A stretch of DNA of 64,000 nucleotides, from positions 1,757,001-1,821,000 of the forward strand of contig JAZGTN010000026.1 in NCBI GenBank assembly GCA_037783415.1, in the 5' to 3' direction. The stretch's first letter is position 1, and each line of letters opens with the position of its first letter. Of this stretch, positions 12,271 through 24,500 are shown piece by piece. The notes beneath the pieces were generated by a model. It searched no databases. It saw only the letters and a program-made list of their open reading frames with translations, and was not told where the DNA came from. The stretch is from Leptasterias polaris (Eukaryota > Echinodermata > Asteroidea > Forcipulatida > Asteriidae). Both the position numbers and the translations under genes were made by a program.

Positions 12271-12620
12271 GCTCCCTGAGCCATGCCGTTGGATGTGGCT
12301 CAAGCTCCTAGAGCCCTGCCCTTAGGTGAGATTGAAGATCCCTGAGCAACGCCCTTGGATGTGGTTCAAGATCCTACAGCCCTGCCCTTAGGTGAGATTG
12401 AAGCTCCCTGAACCACGCCCTTAGGTGAGGCTCCAGCTCCCTGAGCCGCGCCCTTAGGTGAGGTTCAAACTCCCAGAACCACACCCTTGGATGTGGCTCA
12501 AGCTACCCGAACCACGCCCTTGGATGTGGCTCAAGCTACCTGAGCCACGCCCTTAGATGTGGCTCAAGCTCCTTGAGCCATGCCCTTGGATGTGGCTCCA
12601 ACTCCCTGAGCCACGCCCTG
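12271..12620. repeat. 33-bp minisatellite, unit 4
   Basis: 350 bp again; a few monomers differ (GAGCCGCGCCC, AAGATCCC). Confidence 0.9.
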
Positions 12621-12968
12621 AATGTGCAGTTTTAGCTTCAACATACTTGTAGTGCTCTCTTTTAAAAATTAAGTACATTTTTCAAAATCTGTTACTGTCT
12701 GGAAATTGTCCTTTTCAAATAACATTAATTGCTGTTTTTAAAACCAAAATCAGTTTGGACACTTTCTTTTCTTCATTTTTGTGGGTGGGGATCGGAGGGG
12801 GGTTCTTTTTGTATTCGCGAGTGTTTTTGAGGTTTTAATTTTTTAAACGGATACCTCCTTACTGTCTGAAAGTGGCTGCAATTGTTAATACTACTTGTGT
12901 TTTAATCTGAGGGTTCTTTGGGGTACTTTTTGCCGACGTTCTTTAAGGGACACTACGAGACTAGTTAC

Positions 12969-13082
12969 CTGTCTGACATTGCACACCAGTATAGCCAGGC
13001 AGGCATGTACAGTGATACTCATTGACCAAATCTGTACAAAGCGCCTGATTGAAACATGGGAAACTGCTGCACTCATTTAAAT
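12969..13082 (-). CDS. EGF exon A, unit 4
   Basis: [10 protein letters not shown]: Ile-to-Leu at the second residue from a TTTAAAT variant; calcium signature kept. The acceptor tract is one A shorter (on the plus strand) than in sister units. Confidence 0.88.
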
Positions 13083-13535
13083 CTGCAAAAAAGGCATTTA
13101 TTGAAAGGAAAAGAAAAAGGAAAGGAATGTGTAGTTTAAAACAGTTAAGATACCGTGTCAAACAGAAAAACAATATTTGTAATTTAAATCAGTTCAGAGA
13201 GAGGTCCAGGCTCTGTGGCTCTTTTGTAAACAGGTGGGGTCATGGGTAAAATGGCCTATAGGCCTTTGCAGTGATCTGGCCACCAGCCTTACATCCACTT
13301 TTCCTTTGCAAAAAGGACACTTTGCTATAAGATGAAGATGGTGTCAATCTGATTATGCTACACTGTACAAAATAAATTTCCTCCGAGCCTCATTTTGAGA
13401 ATATTTAGATTTCTACACTGGAAAAAACACAAGATGGCTTTTAACATGGTAATAATCTGCTCAATCTCCAATTCAATGAACGGATGATGCAAGTCTCTCG
13501 CGTATTTGATCATTTTGGAAACCTTGGATCCCAAC

Positions 13536-14599
13536 CAGGGTTGTAGCTAGAACTTTTTGAGTGCCGGCTAATTTACAATCAAAATAGAGCGAAGCTTTTA
13601 ATTTTACTGCTTTAAAAATGGATTTGTATGGGTTTTCTGAGACATGATTTTTGTAATGCATTTTAAGGTATGTAAATCTGTTATTTAAAACTTCATTACA
13701 GTTTCAATAGGCTTCAACATTTTTAGAGCAAGGCCACTTTGGTCTTGGAGCAAACCAAATTTTGGAGGGCTCCAAAGCCAGTAGATAGAGCACAAAGGCC
13801 AAACATGTTATTTTAACAAAGGCCTGAAGGCTATAAATAAACTATTAGTTGTACTCTGAAAAAAGCAATTTACCAAAAAATACTATTTTGAAAATTGGCC
13901 AGGGGTTTCCCCATGGGTGGTAAACCCGATGGAACAATTTGCATGAATAAAATGTTAATAAATCATATCTTATTCAAAAACAAACATTAAATCTAAAAGC
14001 CAGCAGATGTCAACACACTTTCCAGGTTTAAAAGAACACGAAACCCACTCCGAAGAGTCACAAAACCAGGTCACAACACCACACAGACACCGCGCACGCG
14101 GCTGCTTTGGAGTAAAGCAAGAGTATTACAAAGTAAAACAATTGTATAACAACTGTAGAGGATTAGCTACAAAGACACCACACACGCCGCTTGTCTTTTG
14201 AGTGAAGCAAGAGTATTGCAAACTAAAACAATTGTGTAACAAACTGCAGAGGATTATAGATAAGAGTAATTGGGTCTCAATTGGAGGGTCAATCATTCTC
14301 CCTGACATGTCTGGATAGTGTCCAGCTGTCTGGGGTTAACATTAAAGAAAAGGACATCCAACTGTCGGCTTCCTTTGGGTTGAAAATGTGTTTTATTTAA
14401 TCATTGACAACTGGGGAAAAACAAGTTTACCGTTCAAACTGAACAAGCAATCGACTGTGTAAAAGAGGTAGTTCATTTTATTGTAACTTTGTTGCATTTT
14501 GTGCCGGTCGGTAGGATGTTCATCTAGTCTGTGTGGCGGTCGGCAATAGCAAATGCCGGTTACACCCGACCGGCGCCGACCGGCGTGGCTACAACGCTG
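13536..14599. mobile_element. hAT-like non-autonomous DNA transposon
   Basis: 1064 bp, ends CAGGGTTGTAGC...GCTACAACGCTG (12-bp inverted termini, one mismatch), with an 8-bp target duplication ATCCCAAC at 13528-13535 and 14600-14607. CAG/CTG ends with an 8-bp duplication fit hAT. There is no transposase. The interior contains a partial tandem duplication (GAAGCAAGAGTATT-like blocks near 14118 and 14203) and shares segments with the unit 1 element. Confidence 0.82.
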
Positions 14600-15031
14600 A
14601 TCCCAACACACATTGTCTTAATAACGCACAGAATCAATGAAAGAGGTGTGAGACTTTCTGTGAGCACAAAATAAAACCACAAATTGATCTGAAAATAATT
14701 CTGTTACAAAGACAGTGTAAAAGTGAAAATGCAACAGAGAGATTCCAGTGTCTGATGGCACCCTACCTAAAAAAATTCCTAAAAAGTAAAACAGTGTCAA
14801 TAAATTTGCGATGAAAAAACCCCAAACATGTGTATTAGTATTTATAGGCAATGAGCCAAACAGTCCAACCGCTGTGGCCTTCTGTTTTGTCTAGCATATC
14901 ACTGCATTGTCCTCACATTATTTCATGCATCACTTATGACCTAGCCAATTTGACACCATACATCAATGTTTCTAAATATCAGCAAGTCACATGGTCAGGA
15001 TTGTTTGTTTGTTTAGGCAACCCTGTATCAG

Positions 15032-15499
15032 ACCTGTAAATGGGTAAAACAGTGGACAACACTAACTTTTTAACCTGTATATGGGTTAACAGTGTACAAC
15101 ACTAACTTTTTAACCTGTATTATGGGTTAACAGTGTACAACACTAACTTTTTAACCTGTATATGGGTTAACAGTGTACAACACTAACTTTTTAACCTGTA
15201 TTATGGGTTAACAGTGTACAACACTAACTTTTTAACCTGTATTATGGGTTAACAGTGTACAACACTAACTTTTGAACCTGTATATGGGTTAACAGTGTAC
15301 AACACTAACTTTTGAACCTGTATATGGGTTAACAGTGTACAACACTAACTTTTTAACCTGTATTATGGGTTAACAGTGTACAACACTAACTTTTTAACCT
15401 GTATTATGGGTTAACAGTGTACAACACTAACTTTTGAACCTGTATATGGGTTAACATTGTACAACACTAACTTTTTAAACTGTATATGGGTTAACAGTG
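15032..15499. repeat. 40-bp minisatellite, unit 4
   Basis: About 11.5 monomers, ending in a diverged TTTTTAAACTG monomer. Confidence 0.9.
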
Positions 15500-16370
15500 C
15501 AGTGATGGGAAGTTCACGTTTAATTTACATGTTGAAATGAAGTACACAAAACCAACATTTCAAAAACTTAACCTTGAAGTGAGGGGAAAGGGGTAATAGA
15601 CGGTACCACACAATCATTAATTAAGCCATATCTCCAAAGTTCAATGACCTGGGGAGTGAAATTCAGTGATAGCCTCATCTGAACCATTCCACATATCTAA
15701 GAGGGGTTCCAGATTTTTTGTTTTTTAAGGGGACAAACAATTTTTTGGCACCCATGTACTTACCATGTAAATATCACATGTCAAATACCATAGATCAAGG
15801 ACGGACCTACCAACATAAAACCCTTTCATAAGCGGAACCGTCTGTTTATCGTGTGTCTGCTTATTATTGTCAACAGCTTGTGGCTACAATGTGTCTGGTT
15901 CTCAACACAAAATGTAAAAAGGCCCTTCAGTCATTCAAACACCGGTATTTTTATTTATTATTTTTGGTTTTGCACGAGGCGTTTTAGTTTATGTTATTTC
16001 TGTTTTTCTCTGCATTACATAATCAATTAAAACAAAATTAATTAAACAATTAATTAAAAAAGGCAAATAATCTTAGACAATAGCTAGGCATGAAAAGCAG
16101 TCATTTAAATGTAAAACATCTTCAGAATTGCACAGAAAACATGTTCAATACCTTTTTGATGGTGTGTTACCATTTATTGGCCATTTCCAGCATTACCAGA
16201 TTACAGTAAAGTAGAGGGGCGTGGCATCACTTAAGGGTTTTAATCAACCTTTTTCATCAATGTCTGCCCGAGGTTTTCATCTATTATTTTTTTCTAGGTC
16301 AAAGGACAGCTTAAATGCCATTGATAAAGAATTCATTTGGAACAGTGATGATTTATTTTATTGCACTTAC

Positions 16371-16484
16371 TTATCTCGCACCGAATTCCTTCGAAACCAG
16401 ATGGACATCCACAAAGGTAAGCATTCACTAGATCTGTGCATTGTCCTCCATTCAAACACGGGCTGCTAAAACATTCATCGATAT
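16371..16484 (-). CDS. EGF exon C, unit 5
   Basis: [10 protein letters not shown]... CEI. The adjoining intron has lost TTATTA just upstream of the exon. Confidence 0.88.
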
Positions 16485-16710
16485 CTAATGCACAAAGGTA
16501 AAAACAGATTTTAGTGTTGGTTCAAGACGCTTTGCTGGTCTCCGGTTGACAGCAGTTTGTGGTTGACAGCACCCTCTGTCAGCAAGGGAAATAAACAACA
16601 ATCTCACTCGGCTTCGCTTTGTTAAATGGAATAGTCCAGATTTCACCTTGTGCCTATATTCTGCAACAATGCACTCAAATGCATTCAATATTTGTATAAT
16701 ATTTACCAAC

Positions 16711-16824
16711 CTATCTCACACTGAGCTCCTGTGAACCCTCCTTGACAAACACACTGGAAACCATTCGCTGAACCAATACATGTTTCTCTGTTCGGACACG
16801 GTCTGCTGTCACATGCATTAGGAA
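16711..16824 (-). CDS. EGF exon B, unit 5
   Basis: VPNACDSRPC variant, as in unit 4. Confidence 0.85.
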   Translation of the reverse strand, partial: FLMHVTADRVRTEKHVLVQRMVSSVFVKEGSQELSVR

Positions 16825-16902
16825 CTAATTAAATACAAACAGATGGAAGGCATATTGTCAATCTTTAAATATTAACACACTGATATATTTAGGCATTCTA
16901 AA

Positions 16903-17252
16903 GCTCCCTGAGCCATGCCGTTGGATGTGGCTCAAGCTCCTAGAGCCCTGCCCTTAGGTGAGATTGAAGCTCCCTGAGCAACGCCCTTGGATGTGGTTCA
17001 AGATCCTACAGCCCTGCCCTTAGGTGAGATTGAAGCTCCCTGAACCACGCCCTTAGGTGAGGCTCCAGCTCCCTGAGCCGCGCCCTTAGGTGAGGTTCAA
17101 ACTCCCAGAACCACACCCTTGGATGTGGCTCAAGCTACCCGAACCACGCCCTTGGATGTGGCTCAAGCTACCTGAACCACGCCCTTGGATGTGGCTCAAG
17201 CTACCTGAACTACGCCCTTGGATGTGGCTCCAACTCCCTGAGCCACGCCCTG
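16903..17252. repeat. 33-bp minisatellite, unit 5 (altered monomers)
   Basis: Still 350 bp, but the monomers near the right end are replaced by CTACCTGAACCACGCCC and CTACCTGAACTACGCCC types. Because 33 bp is 11 codons, a plus-strand frame stays open through it; this is not a gene. Confidence 0.88.
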
Positions 17253-17599
17253 AATGTGCAGTTTTAGCTTCAACATACTTGTAGTGCTCTCTTTTAAAAA
17301 TTAAGTAAATTTTTCAAAATCTGTTACTGTCTGGAAATTGTCCTTTTCAAATAACATTAATTGCTGTTTTTAAAACCAAAATCAGTTTGGACACTTTCTT
17401 TTCTTCATTTTTGTGGGTGGGGAGGGGGGTTCTTTTTGTATTCGCGAGTGTTTTGAGGTTTTAATTTTTTAAACGGATACCTCCTTACTGTCTGAAAGTG
17501 GCTGGCATGCAATTGTTAATACTACTTGTGTTTTAATCTGAGGGTTCTTTGGGGTACTTTTTGCCGACGTTCTTTAAGGGACACTACGAGACTAGTTAC

Positions 17600-17713
17600 C
17601 TGTCTGACATTGCACACCAGTATAGCCAGGCAGGCATGTACAGTGATACTCATTGACCAAATCTGTACAAAGCGCCTGATTGAAACATGGGAAACTGCTG
17701 CACTCATTTATAT
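17600..17713 (-). CDS. EGF exon A, unit 5
   Basis: [10 protein letters not shown] reading, intact. Confidence 0.88.
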
Positions 17714-18590
17714 CTGCAAAAAAAGGCATTTATTGAAAGGAAAAGAAAAAGGAAAGGAATGTGTAGTTTAAAACAGTTAAGATACCGTGTCAAACAGAAA
17801 AACAATATTTGTAATTTAAATCAGTTCAGAGAGAGGTCCAGGCTCTGTGGCTCTTTTGTAAACAGGTGGGGTCATGGGTAAAATGGCCTATAGGCCTTTG
17901 CAGTGATCTGGCCACCAGCCTTACATCCACTTTTCCTTTGCAAAAAGGACACTTTGCTATAAGATGAAGATGGTGTCAATCTGATTATGCTACACTGTAC
18001 AAAATAAATTTCCTCCGAGCCTCATTTTGAGAACATTTAGATTTCTACACTGGAAAAAACACAAGCTGGCTTTTAACATGGTAATAATCTGCTCAATCTC
18101 CAATTCAATGAACGGATGATGCAAGTCTCTCGCGTATTTGATCATTTTGGAAACCTTTGATCCCAACACACATTGTCTAACGCACAGAATCAATGAAAGA
18201 GGTGTGAGACTTTCTGTGAGTACAAAATAAAACCACAAATTGATCTGAAAATAATTCTGTTACAAAGACAGTGTAAAAGTGAAAATGCAACAGAGAGATT
18301 CCAGTGTCTGATGGCACCCTACCTAAAAAAATTACTAAAAAGTAAAACAGTGTCAATAAATTTGCGATGAAAAAACCCCAAACATGTACTGTATTAGTAT
18401 TTATAGGCAATGAGCCAAACAGTCCAACCGCTGTGGCCTTCTGTTTTGTCAAGCATATCACTGCATTGTCCTCACATTATTTCATGCATCACTTATGACC
18501 TAGCCAATTTGACACCATACATCAATGTTTCTAAATATCAGCAAGTCACATGGTCAGGATTGTTTGTTTGTTTAGGCAACCCTGTATCAG

Positions 18591-18856
18591 ACCTGTAAAT
18601 GGGTAAAACAGTGGACAACACTAACTTTTAAACCTGTATATGGGTTAACAGTGTACAACACTAACTTTTTAACCTGTATTATGGGTTAACAGTGTACAAC
18701 ACTAACATTTTAACCTGTATTATGGGTTAACAGTGTACAACACTAACTTTTTAACCTGTATTATGGGTTAACAGTGTACAACACTAACTTTTGAACCTGT
18801 ATATGGGTTAACAGTGTACAACACTAACTTTTGAACCTGTATATGGGTTAACAGTG
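18591..18856. repeat. 40-bp minisatellite, unit 5
   Basis: Short array of about 6.5 monomers. Confidence 0.9.
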
Positions 18857-19727
18857 CAGTGATGGGAAGTTCACGTTTAATTTACATGTTGAAATGAAAT
18901 ACACAAAACCAACATTTCAAAAACTTAACCTTGAAGTGAGGGGAAAGGGGTAATAGACGGTACCACACAATCATTAATTAAGCCTTATCTCCAAAGTTCA
19001 ATGACCTGGGGGAGTAAAATTCAGTGATAGCCTCATCTGAACCATTCCACATATCTAAGAGGGGTTCCAGATTTTTTGTTTTTTTAAGGGGACAAACAAT
19101 TTTTTGGCACCCATGTACTTACCATGTAAATATCACATGTCAAATATAGATCAAGGACAGACCTACCAATATAAAACCCTTTCATAAGCGGAACCGTCTA
19201 TTTATCGTGTGTCTGCTTATTATTGTCAACAGCTTGTGGCTACAAGAGTGTCTGGTTCTCAACACAAAATGTAAAAAGGCCCTTCAGTCATTCAAACACC
19301 GATATTTTTATTTATTATTTTTGGTTTTGCACGAGGCGTTTTAGTTTATGTTATTTCTGTTTTTCTCTGTATTACATAATCAATTAAAACAAAATTAATT
19401 AAACATTTAATTAAAAAAGGCAAATAATCTTAGACAATAGCTAGGCATGAAAAGCAGTCATTTAAATGTAAAACATCTTCAGAATTGCACAGAAAACATG
19501 TTCAATACCTTTTTGATGGTGTGTTACCATCTATTGGCCATTTCCAGCATTACCAGATTACAGTAAAGTAGAGGGGCGTGGCCTCACTTAAGGGTTTTAA
19601 TCAACCTTTTTCATCAATGTCTGCCCGAGGTTTTCATCTATTATTTTTTTCTAGGTCAAAGGATGGCTTAAATGCCATTGATAAAGAATTCATTTGGAAC
19701 AGTGATGATTTATTTTATTGCACTTAC

Positions 19728-19841
19728 TTATCTCACACCGAATTCCTTCGAAACCAGATGGACATCCACAAAGGTAAGCATTCACTAGATCTGTGCATTG
19801 TCCTCCATTCAAACACGGACTGCTAGAACATTCATTGATAT
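19728..19841 (-). CDS. EGF exon C, unit 6
   Basis: [10 protein letters not shown], then CTDLVNAY... GIRCEI. This is intermediate between the [10 protein letters not shown] form of units 1-5 and the forms of units 7-9. Acceptor ATAAG. Confidence 0.86.
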
Positions 19842-19912
19842 CTTATGCACAAAGGTAAAAACAGATTTATTATTTGTGTTGGTTCAAGATGCTTTGCTGG
19901 TCTCCGGTTGAC

Positions 19913-20707
19913 GGGTTGTTCTAAAACCCCCTCGACCCACGACCCCTCGACCCTCGACGTCCGCCCCGTAATCGAAACGTGTCCCAATTCCGAATTCATA
20001 AAAACATCGCTTTACGGCCGAGTAAGAATTAAGTCCCCGATTTAGAATTCACAGCGTGTGATCCAAAGAACAGGCGACGCGACTTCCTTCCGACGAACTG
20101 CTAATTTTAACATTCTGTGCCAACACCAAAATCCGAAAAGAAATGGTCTGCGTATTTCCCCCAGGACAAATGAGGTCACTTATTAGCATAAAAAATGAGC
20201 GTATTTAATCCGCTTCCGCACGTCGTCACGTGCACACCAATCATGATCACGTTGGCCGGGGGTGTGGGAGACTGACAAAACCCCAAAACACGTCTGGGCC
20301 ATGGTCGGTCGGGTCTACAACCTCAAGCTCCGCATAGAGCAAGTAGTAATTGTTGACACAGGACGGGAGCGATCAGCCGGAATTGAGTCTGCCTGATCAT
20401 CACGTAATGAGTTGGCCTAAATCGTACTCGGGCGGTAAACGCAGGATCCCAGTTGGGATATACTCCTATTCAGGCTCGGGTCGGCCAAGAGATACGCTTG
20501 GAAATGCCGCGATTTTTTTTCTGTACACCAAAATTGCCACAGTACCCGATCTCAGCCAATCACGCGCAGTTTGCTTCGTGCGTGATTGGCTGAGATCGTG
20601 TCATGTGGCAATTTTGGTGTACATAAAAATAAATCAAGCATAAGTCGAGGGGTCGAGGGGGTCGTGGGTCGTGGGTCGTGGGGGTCGAGGGGGTTTTAGA
20701 ACAACCC
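19913..20707. mobile_element. Mutator-like non-autonomous element (MULE-type)
   Basis: 795 bp with 25-bp perfect inverted termini beginning GGGTTGTTCTAAAACCCCCT, continued by degenerate CCCTCGACC/CCACGACC runs. A 9-bp target duplication CCGGTTGAC lies at 19904-19912 and 20708-20716. Nine-base duplications are typical of Mutator-like elements. No transposase is present. It sits in an EGF intron. Confidence 0.8.
20522..20623. repeat. 102-bp internal hairpin
   Basis: Long imperfect palindrome inside the Mutator-like element. The arms begin TGTACACCAAAATTGCCACA and include CGATCTCAGCCAATCACGC, with a short loop near CAGTTTGCTTC. It may be a nested foldback element or a structural part of the host element. 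Confidence 0.75.
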
Positions 20708-22744
20708 CCGGTTGACAGCAGTTTGTGGTTGACAGCACCCTCTGTCAGCAAGGGAAATAAACAACAATCTCAGCTCGGCTTCGCTTTGTTAAATGGAATA
20801 GTCCAGATTTCACCTTGTGCCTATATTCTGCAACAATGCACTCACATGCATTCAAGGACTGCTTAAAGGTAATCTACAGGATTGGTTTTTAGCTAATGAA
20901 ACAATTGCTGGCAGTGTTAGCACTTTATTTAATTCACCATATACATACAAAAACAAACCTGTTGAAGTTTGAGATCAATCGGCCATCTGGTTCAGGAGAA
21001 AACAGTGAAAAACCGATAACATTTTCCCCTAAATTCGTGTGAATGTCCATGCATGGTCTCGGCTTGCACATTTCCCCCGAGAAATTTTTGAATATCGCCC
21101 TCAGGCGTTTGGAACCTGAAATCGACGACTATTATATGAAAGATAGCGATTGTGTCGCGGAAACAGTCGTTGGTACAGTCGTTTCTAATCAGGCTTCGGA
21201 GAGTGGCCGTTTGTGGTTGATTCTTTGGAAAGGTCACCGAAGGGCCAATCTTTGATACGATCGATACAATCATAACGCGCGAAACAGCAGCCTGTGTATA
21301 CATGTACAGTATACTGCTGGGTGGGTGTGTGTGCGTGTTACTGCATGCTAGAGCTGCATACTGTATGCAAAAGAGTGACAGGGTAAATCAAGGGAAATTC
21401 TAACCATGGAGGTGTTCTAACTTATTTCTGTTTCATATTATCCACGGCGCACATCATAACCACGCGATCGTCGAACTACAGTGGTCCTCTCACCAGAATA
21501 TGTGGAATTTCCTCCTCAATATTTGTTTAGTTTTCCTTGAAAATGTCCATAGTTCGTTTCCTTTCCTTACAAATGATGCCATAACTTCTAAGAGAAGGGC
21601 CATGTCACATGGGGCAATTTACAGGCAACCAGCTCCAGGCAATATCTCCCGTATAAGAAAACTCATTCACATTCCAGTTTTCTCATTATTTTCCAGGGGC
21701 TGGCTGATTAATTAATTACTATAGTGGTTGCAATGAATGGGAGAACGGCTCTTACCCTTTCATACAGATAAAATATATTAAAATAACCAACGTGATCCCC
21801 TCTCCCCCCCCCCCTCGTCCTGTTAGTGTTAGGGCTCCAAACATCTTGATTTTAAGAAAAGAAGAAACTGGGTCCCCAACTTTATGACTCCTCGAATTAT
21901 CTAAATTCCTCTTTTTTTTTATTAACAAAAAGTGTATAAACTTCCGTGCCTTTTTATGATTGTGCCCTTTTGGCCAAGCCCCAAACTTCAATATATCTAG
22001 AACTACAATGATGCTATACACAAGGCAAAAGTGCAATACATAAATATCACAAAGGCTAAAATATATAGACAATGAAAAACATCATAATTTATGATAACAG
22101 CTCAGTCGTAGCAACCTTCGAATCGGAGCCACAACTTTTATTTAATTCTGATAAGCGCCGGACTCCGTCCAAGTTTTCATTGATTTGTAAGTTCTCACAT
22201 CACACCTACTCCAATGAGCTCTACTGGTTCATCAGAAGAGATGTGGACCCCCAACACTCAGGTAATTCACAACGTCCGTTTCTAAAGGATGATGAGTCTG
22301 TATTTATAGCATGTTATGCACATGAATTTGGAGGGTTTTGCACCGCATAAATGAGACGAAATTCAACACGAATTCACACTTTTGCAATGATGCGCGTATA
22401 AATGACAGCTAGTGTTTCTTCATTGTTTCCGACTCTCTCTGCATAACGTACACAGTTATCCGTGTCTATACAATGTGCATGCACCAGCCAGCAGTGAAAC
22501 AATTACAATGCTACGAATGAGGGTCTCACATTTTGAAGCTGTTGTTGTATAATAATAATATTGTTCTTATTTCAGTTGTATGTCCATTTACTTATAATTA
22601 TTTTTGGCATGTGCCATTTCCACTAAATGTAAAAAATAAAATTAGCTATTCATCCCCCCATTTTTCTTTTTTCTTTTTCTTTTTTTTTGGGGGGTGGGGT
22701 ATTGATGGTGGTTACAAATTTGTTTTTCCATACCTATCACATAG

Positions 22745-24500
22745 ACAACAAACCGAGGAAGAGGCCGACGAGGAAGAGGCCGACGAGGCAGAGGACTGTC
22801 GGGCAGGGCTAGGGGAAGAGGACGTGGGAGAGATAGAGGAGGAAGGGGTGGTAGTGAAGGCACTGGAAGGGCAACTAGAGGAGGCAGGGGGGTCAGAAGA
22901 AGGGGGGGGGGGGGGTAGGGGCAGGGGAGCAGCAATACAACCCGGGCAAGAACAAGCAGTTATGCATCTTCGTGAGCAAAGGCAACAACGATTAAGGGTA
23001 ACTATCCAAGAGAAGATAAAAAAAGAACTGCATTCAAACTGTGTGATTACATTTTATTTTGAAAATTAAATTGTTCTTGATGTCAGCTAATTTATCAATA
23101 ATATGAATGGGGTATGGAAAGTAAATGCAATAAGGACATGACATGTAATGTTAGGAACAGTTCCATAGTCAAATCTATAAAAAGGTGTTATTTCTATTCT
23201 CGAATGGATCATATGTATGCCAATGCATGTGACATCAAAAGTTACAACCCTTCATCAATGTCAACAAGTTACCTATTTTTTGTGTCATTCCTGGTGACTG
23301 TCAATTGTAAAGAAAATAACTAATTACAAACGATTAATTAAACAAAAATAGTTTTTGAGTAGGCCTAGGCCTAAATAAACTAAATGGTCAAAACATTTTT
23401 TTGTACAACCATAAAGCATCAGGTTGATATTAACCTAATTCACAAAGTACAAAATTAGCAGTTGGTACAGGATCATATCTGTTGGTAATTATGAATTTAA
23501 AATACTATTTTATTTTAGGAAGACATTGCAAACATGTCAAACGAAGCAGTAAGGCAGCTGCTTCTGGAAACTGTCGAGAGGAGCCCAGGACTGATTTTTG
23601 ACGTATTGAATGTGCATGCAGAACTACCACAGCCTGCTCAAAATGTGGAGTGGTGTGTCTGTGGTAACTGCAGACAAATGCCAACAGATCAGGAATGTAT
23701 CTGCTGCAGGAACACACCCGAAAACTGCCTTTCTGTTCATCCAGTGGCCTAACCAGAAGGGGGGTGCATAATCCCCCCCACTCAGAACCCTTGCGCCCCC
23801 CCTTCCCCCTTCCCCCTTCCCCCTCCCCCCCCCACCCAAATGAAATCAAACAAATGCACAAATGATTGGTTTGATACATCAGACTGCCCCCCCCCCAAAA
23901 GAAAAAATAAATAAAATTGTGTCTTTACCCCCGCTTGCCCCCCCCAAAATGAAATGTCTTGTTACGCCACTGACCCTACCTAGTTTCAATTAAACAAAAG
24001 ATAAAGCATGGCTTGAGAAACAGTGGCAATAGTTCTTTATAAACTTGTAAAGTTTGTGTTTTTATTACACACACATTTTTTAATCTTGTTATTACAATAT
24101 TTTAAATTTAAAAAAAATAATAAAAAATACCAAGGTCAAATAAACACATTTATTCCATACCGAAAAGCCTAGGAACTCCAACACACCTCCCCAACACACA
24201 AGCACTTGTGTTATTTTTCACTGGAGTTTGTTAGAAGAGAATGGTCGACCTGACCGCGAGTCATTGTTGCCTCTGGGTAAAGTGTGTTTTCGGCTACAAA
24301 TGTTGTAGCTACACACCATTATTTCATGCATAATATTTCTTTTTTAATTACAGACAATGAACAACATTATAGATCCAATGGCTATTGCACTTCAACGTGC
24401 ACTCTGGAGAGAGCTTTTGAATGTCGACATTGGAGATAACAATCCAGGTCAGCACAATCGTCAATGTCGACACACTGCTTACAGGTGCTTTAGACCGTGA
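22745..24500 (+). pseudogene. P2X7 intracellular-domain-like gene, probably disrupted
   Basis: Three exons fit one protein. Exon 22745-22997 follows an acceptor CACATAG and reads an RG-rich stretch (T-T-N-R-G-R-G-R-R...). A run of 14 G at about 22902-22915 leads that frame to a stop; a one-base slip returns to a frame ending LREQRQQRLR before donor GTAACT. Exon 23519-23755 reads EDIANMSNEAVRQLLLE, then WCVCGNCRQMPTDQECICC, the hallmark cysteine motif of the P2X7 C-terminal ballast domain. Exon 24354-24484 (open to 24500) reads MNNIIDPMAIALQ... and NRQCRHTAYR, matching the next family block. The expected following block is missing. Stand-alone proteins of this family are common in invertebrates; the role in the transposon is unknown. 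Confidence 0.55.
23742..23972. mobile_element. Small inverted-repeat element (MITE-like)
   Basis: 231 bp with imperfect inverted termini CAGTGGCCTAACCAG / CAGTGGCGTAACAAG (13 of 15), full of C runs. No clear target duplication. Its left end falls exactly where the P2X7-like exon should end, so it probably removed or replaced the splice donor. Confidence 0.55.

Larger units (their letters stand above)
11240..15876 (-). repeat. Tandem EGF unit 4 (exons C-B-A)
   Basis: 4637 bp including the 1064-bp hAT-like insertion at 13536; otherwise the same plan as units 1-3. Confidence 0.9.
15877..19232 (-). repeat. Tandem EGF unit 5 (exons C-B-A)
   Basis: 3356 bp, no insertion. It differs from units 1-4 by small indels: a 6-bp insertion near 17504 and loss of the AATAA block near 18178. 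Confidence 0.9.

Noticed and set aside
17090..17284. Plus-strand open frame with WMWLKLPEPRP repeats
   Set aside because: Produced by the 33-bp array, whose period is 11 codons.
20992..21303. 103-codon minus-strand frame near the left end of the TTAA-flanked element
   Set aside because: No recognisable motif, overlaps an equally open plus frame, no supporting splice context.
22642..22935. Minus-strand proline/leucine-rich frame and plus-strand EEEADEE frame over the same segment
   Set aside because: The third frame (RGRGRRGRG) fits the splice acceptor and the family architecture better; the others are composition shadows.
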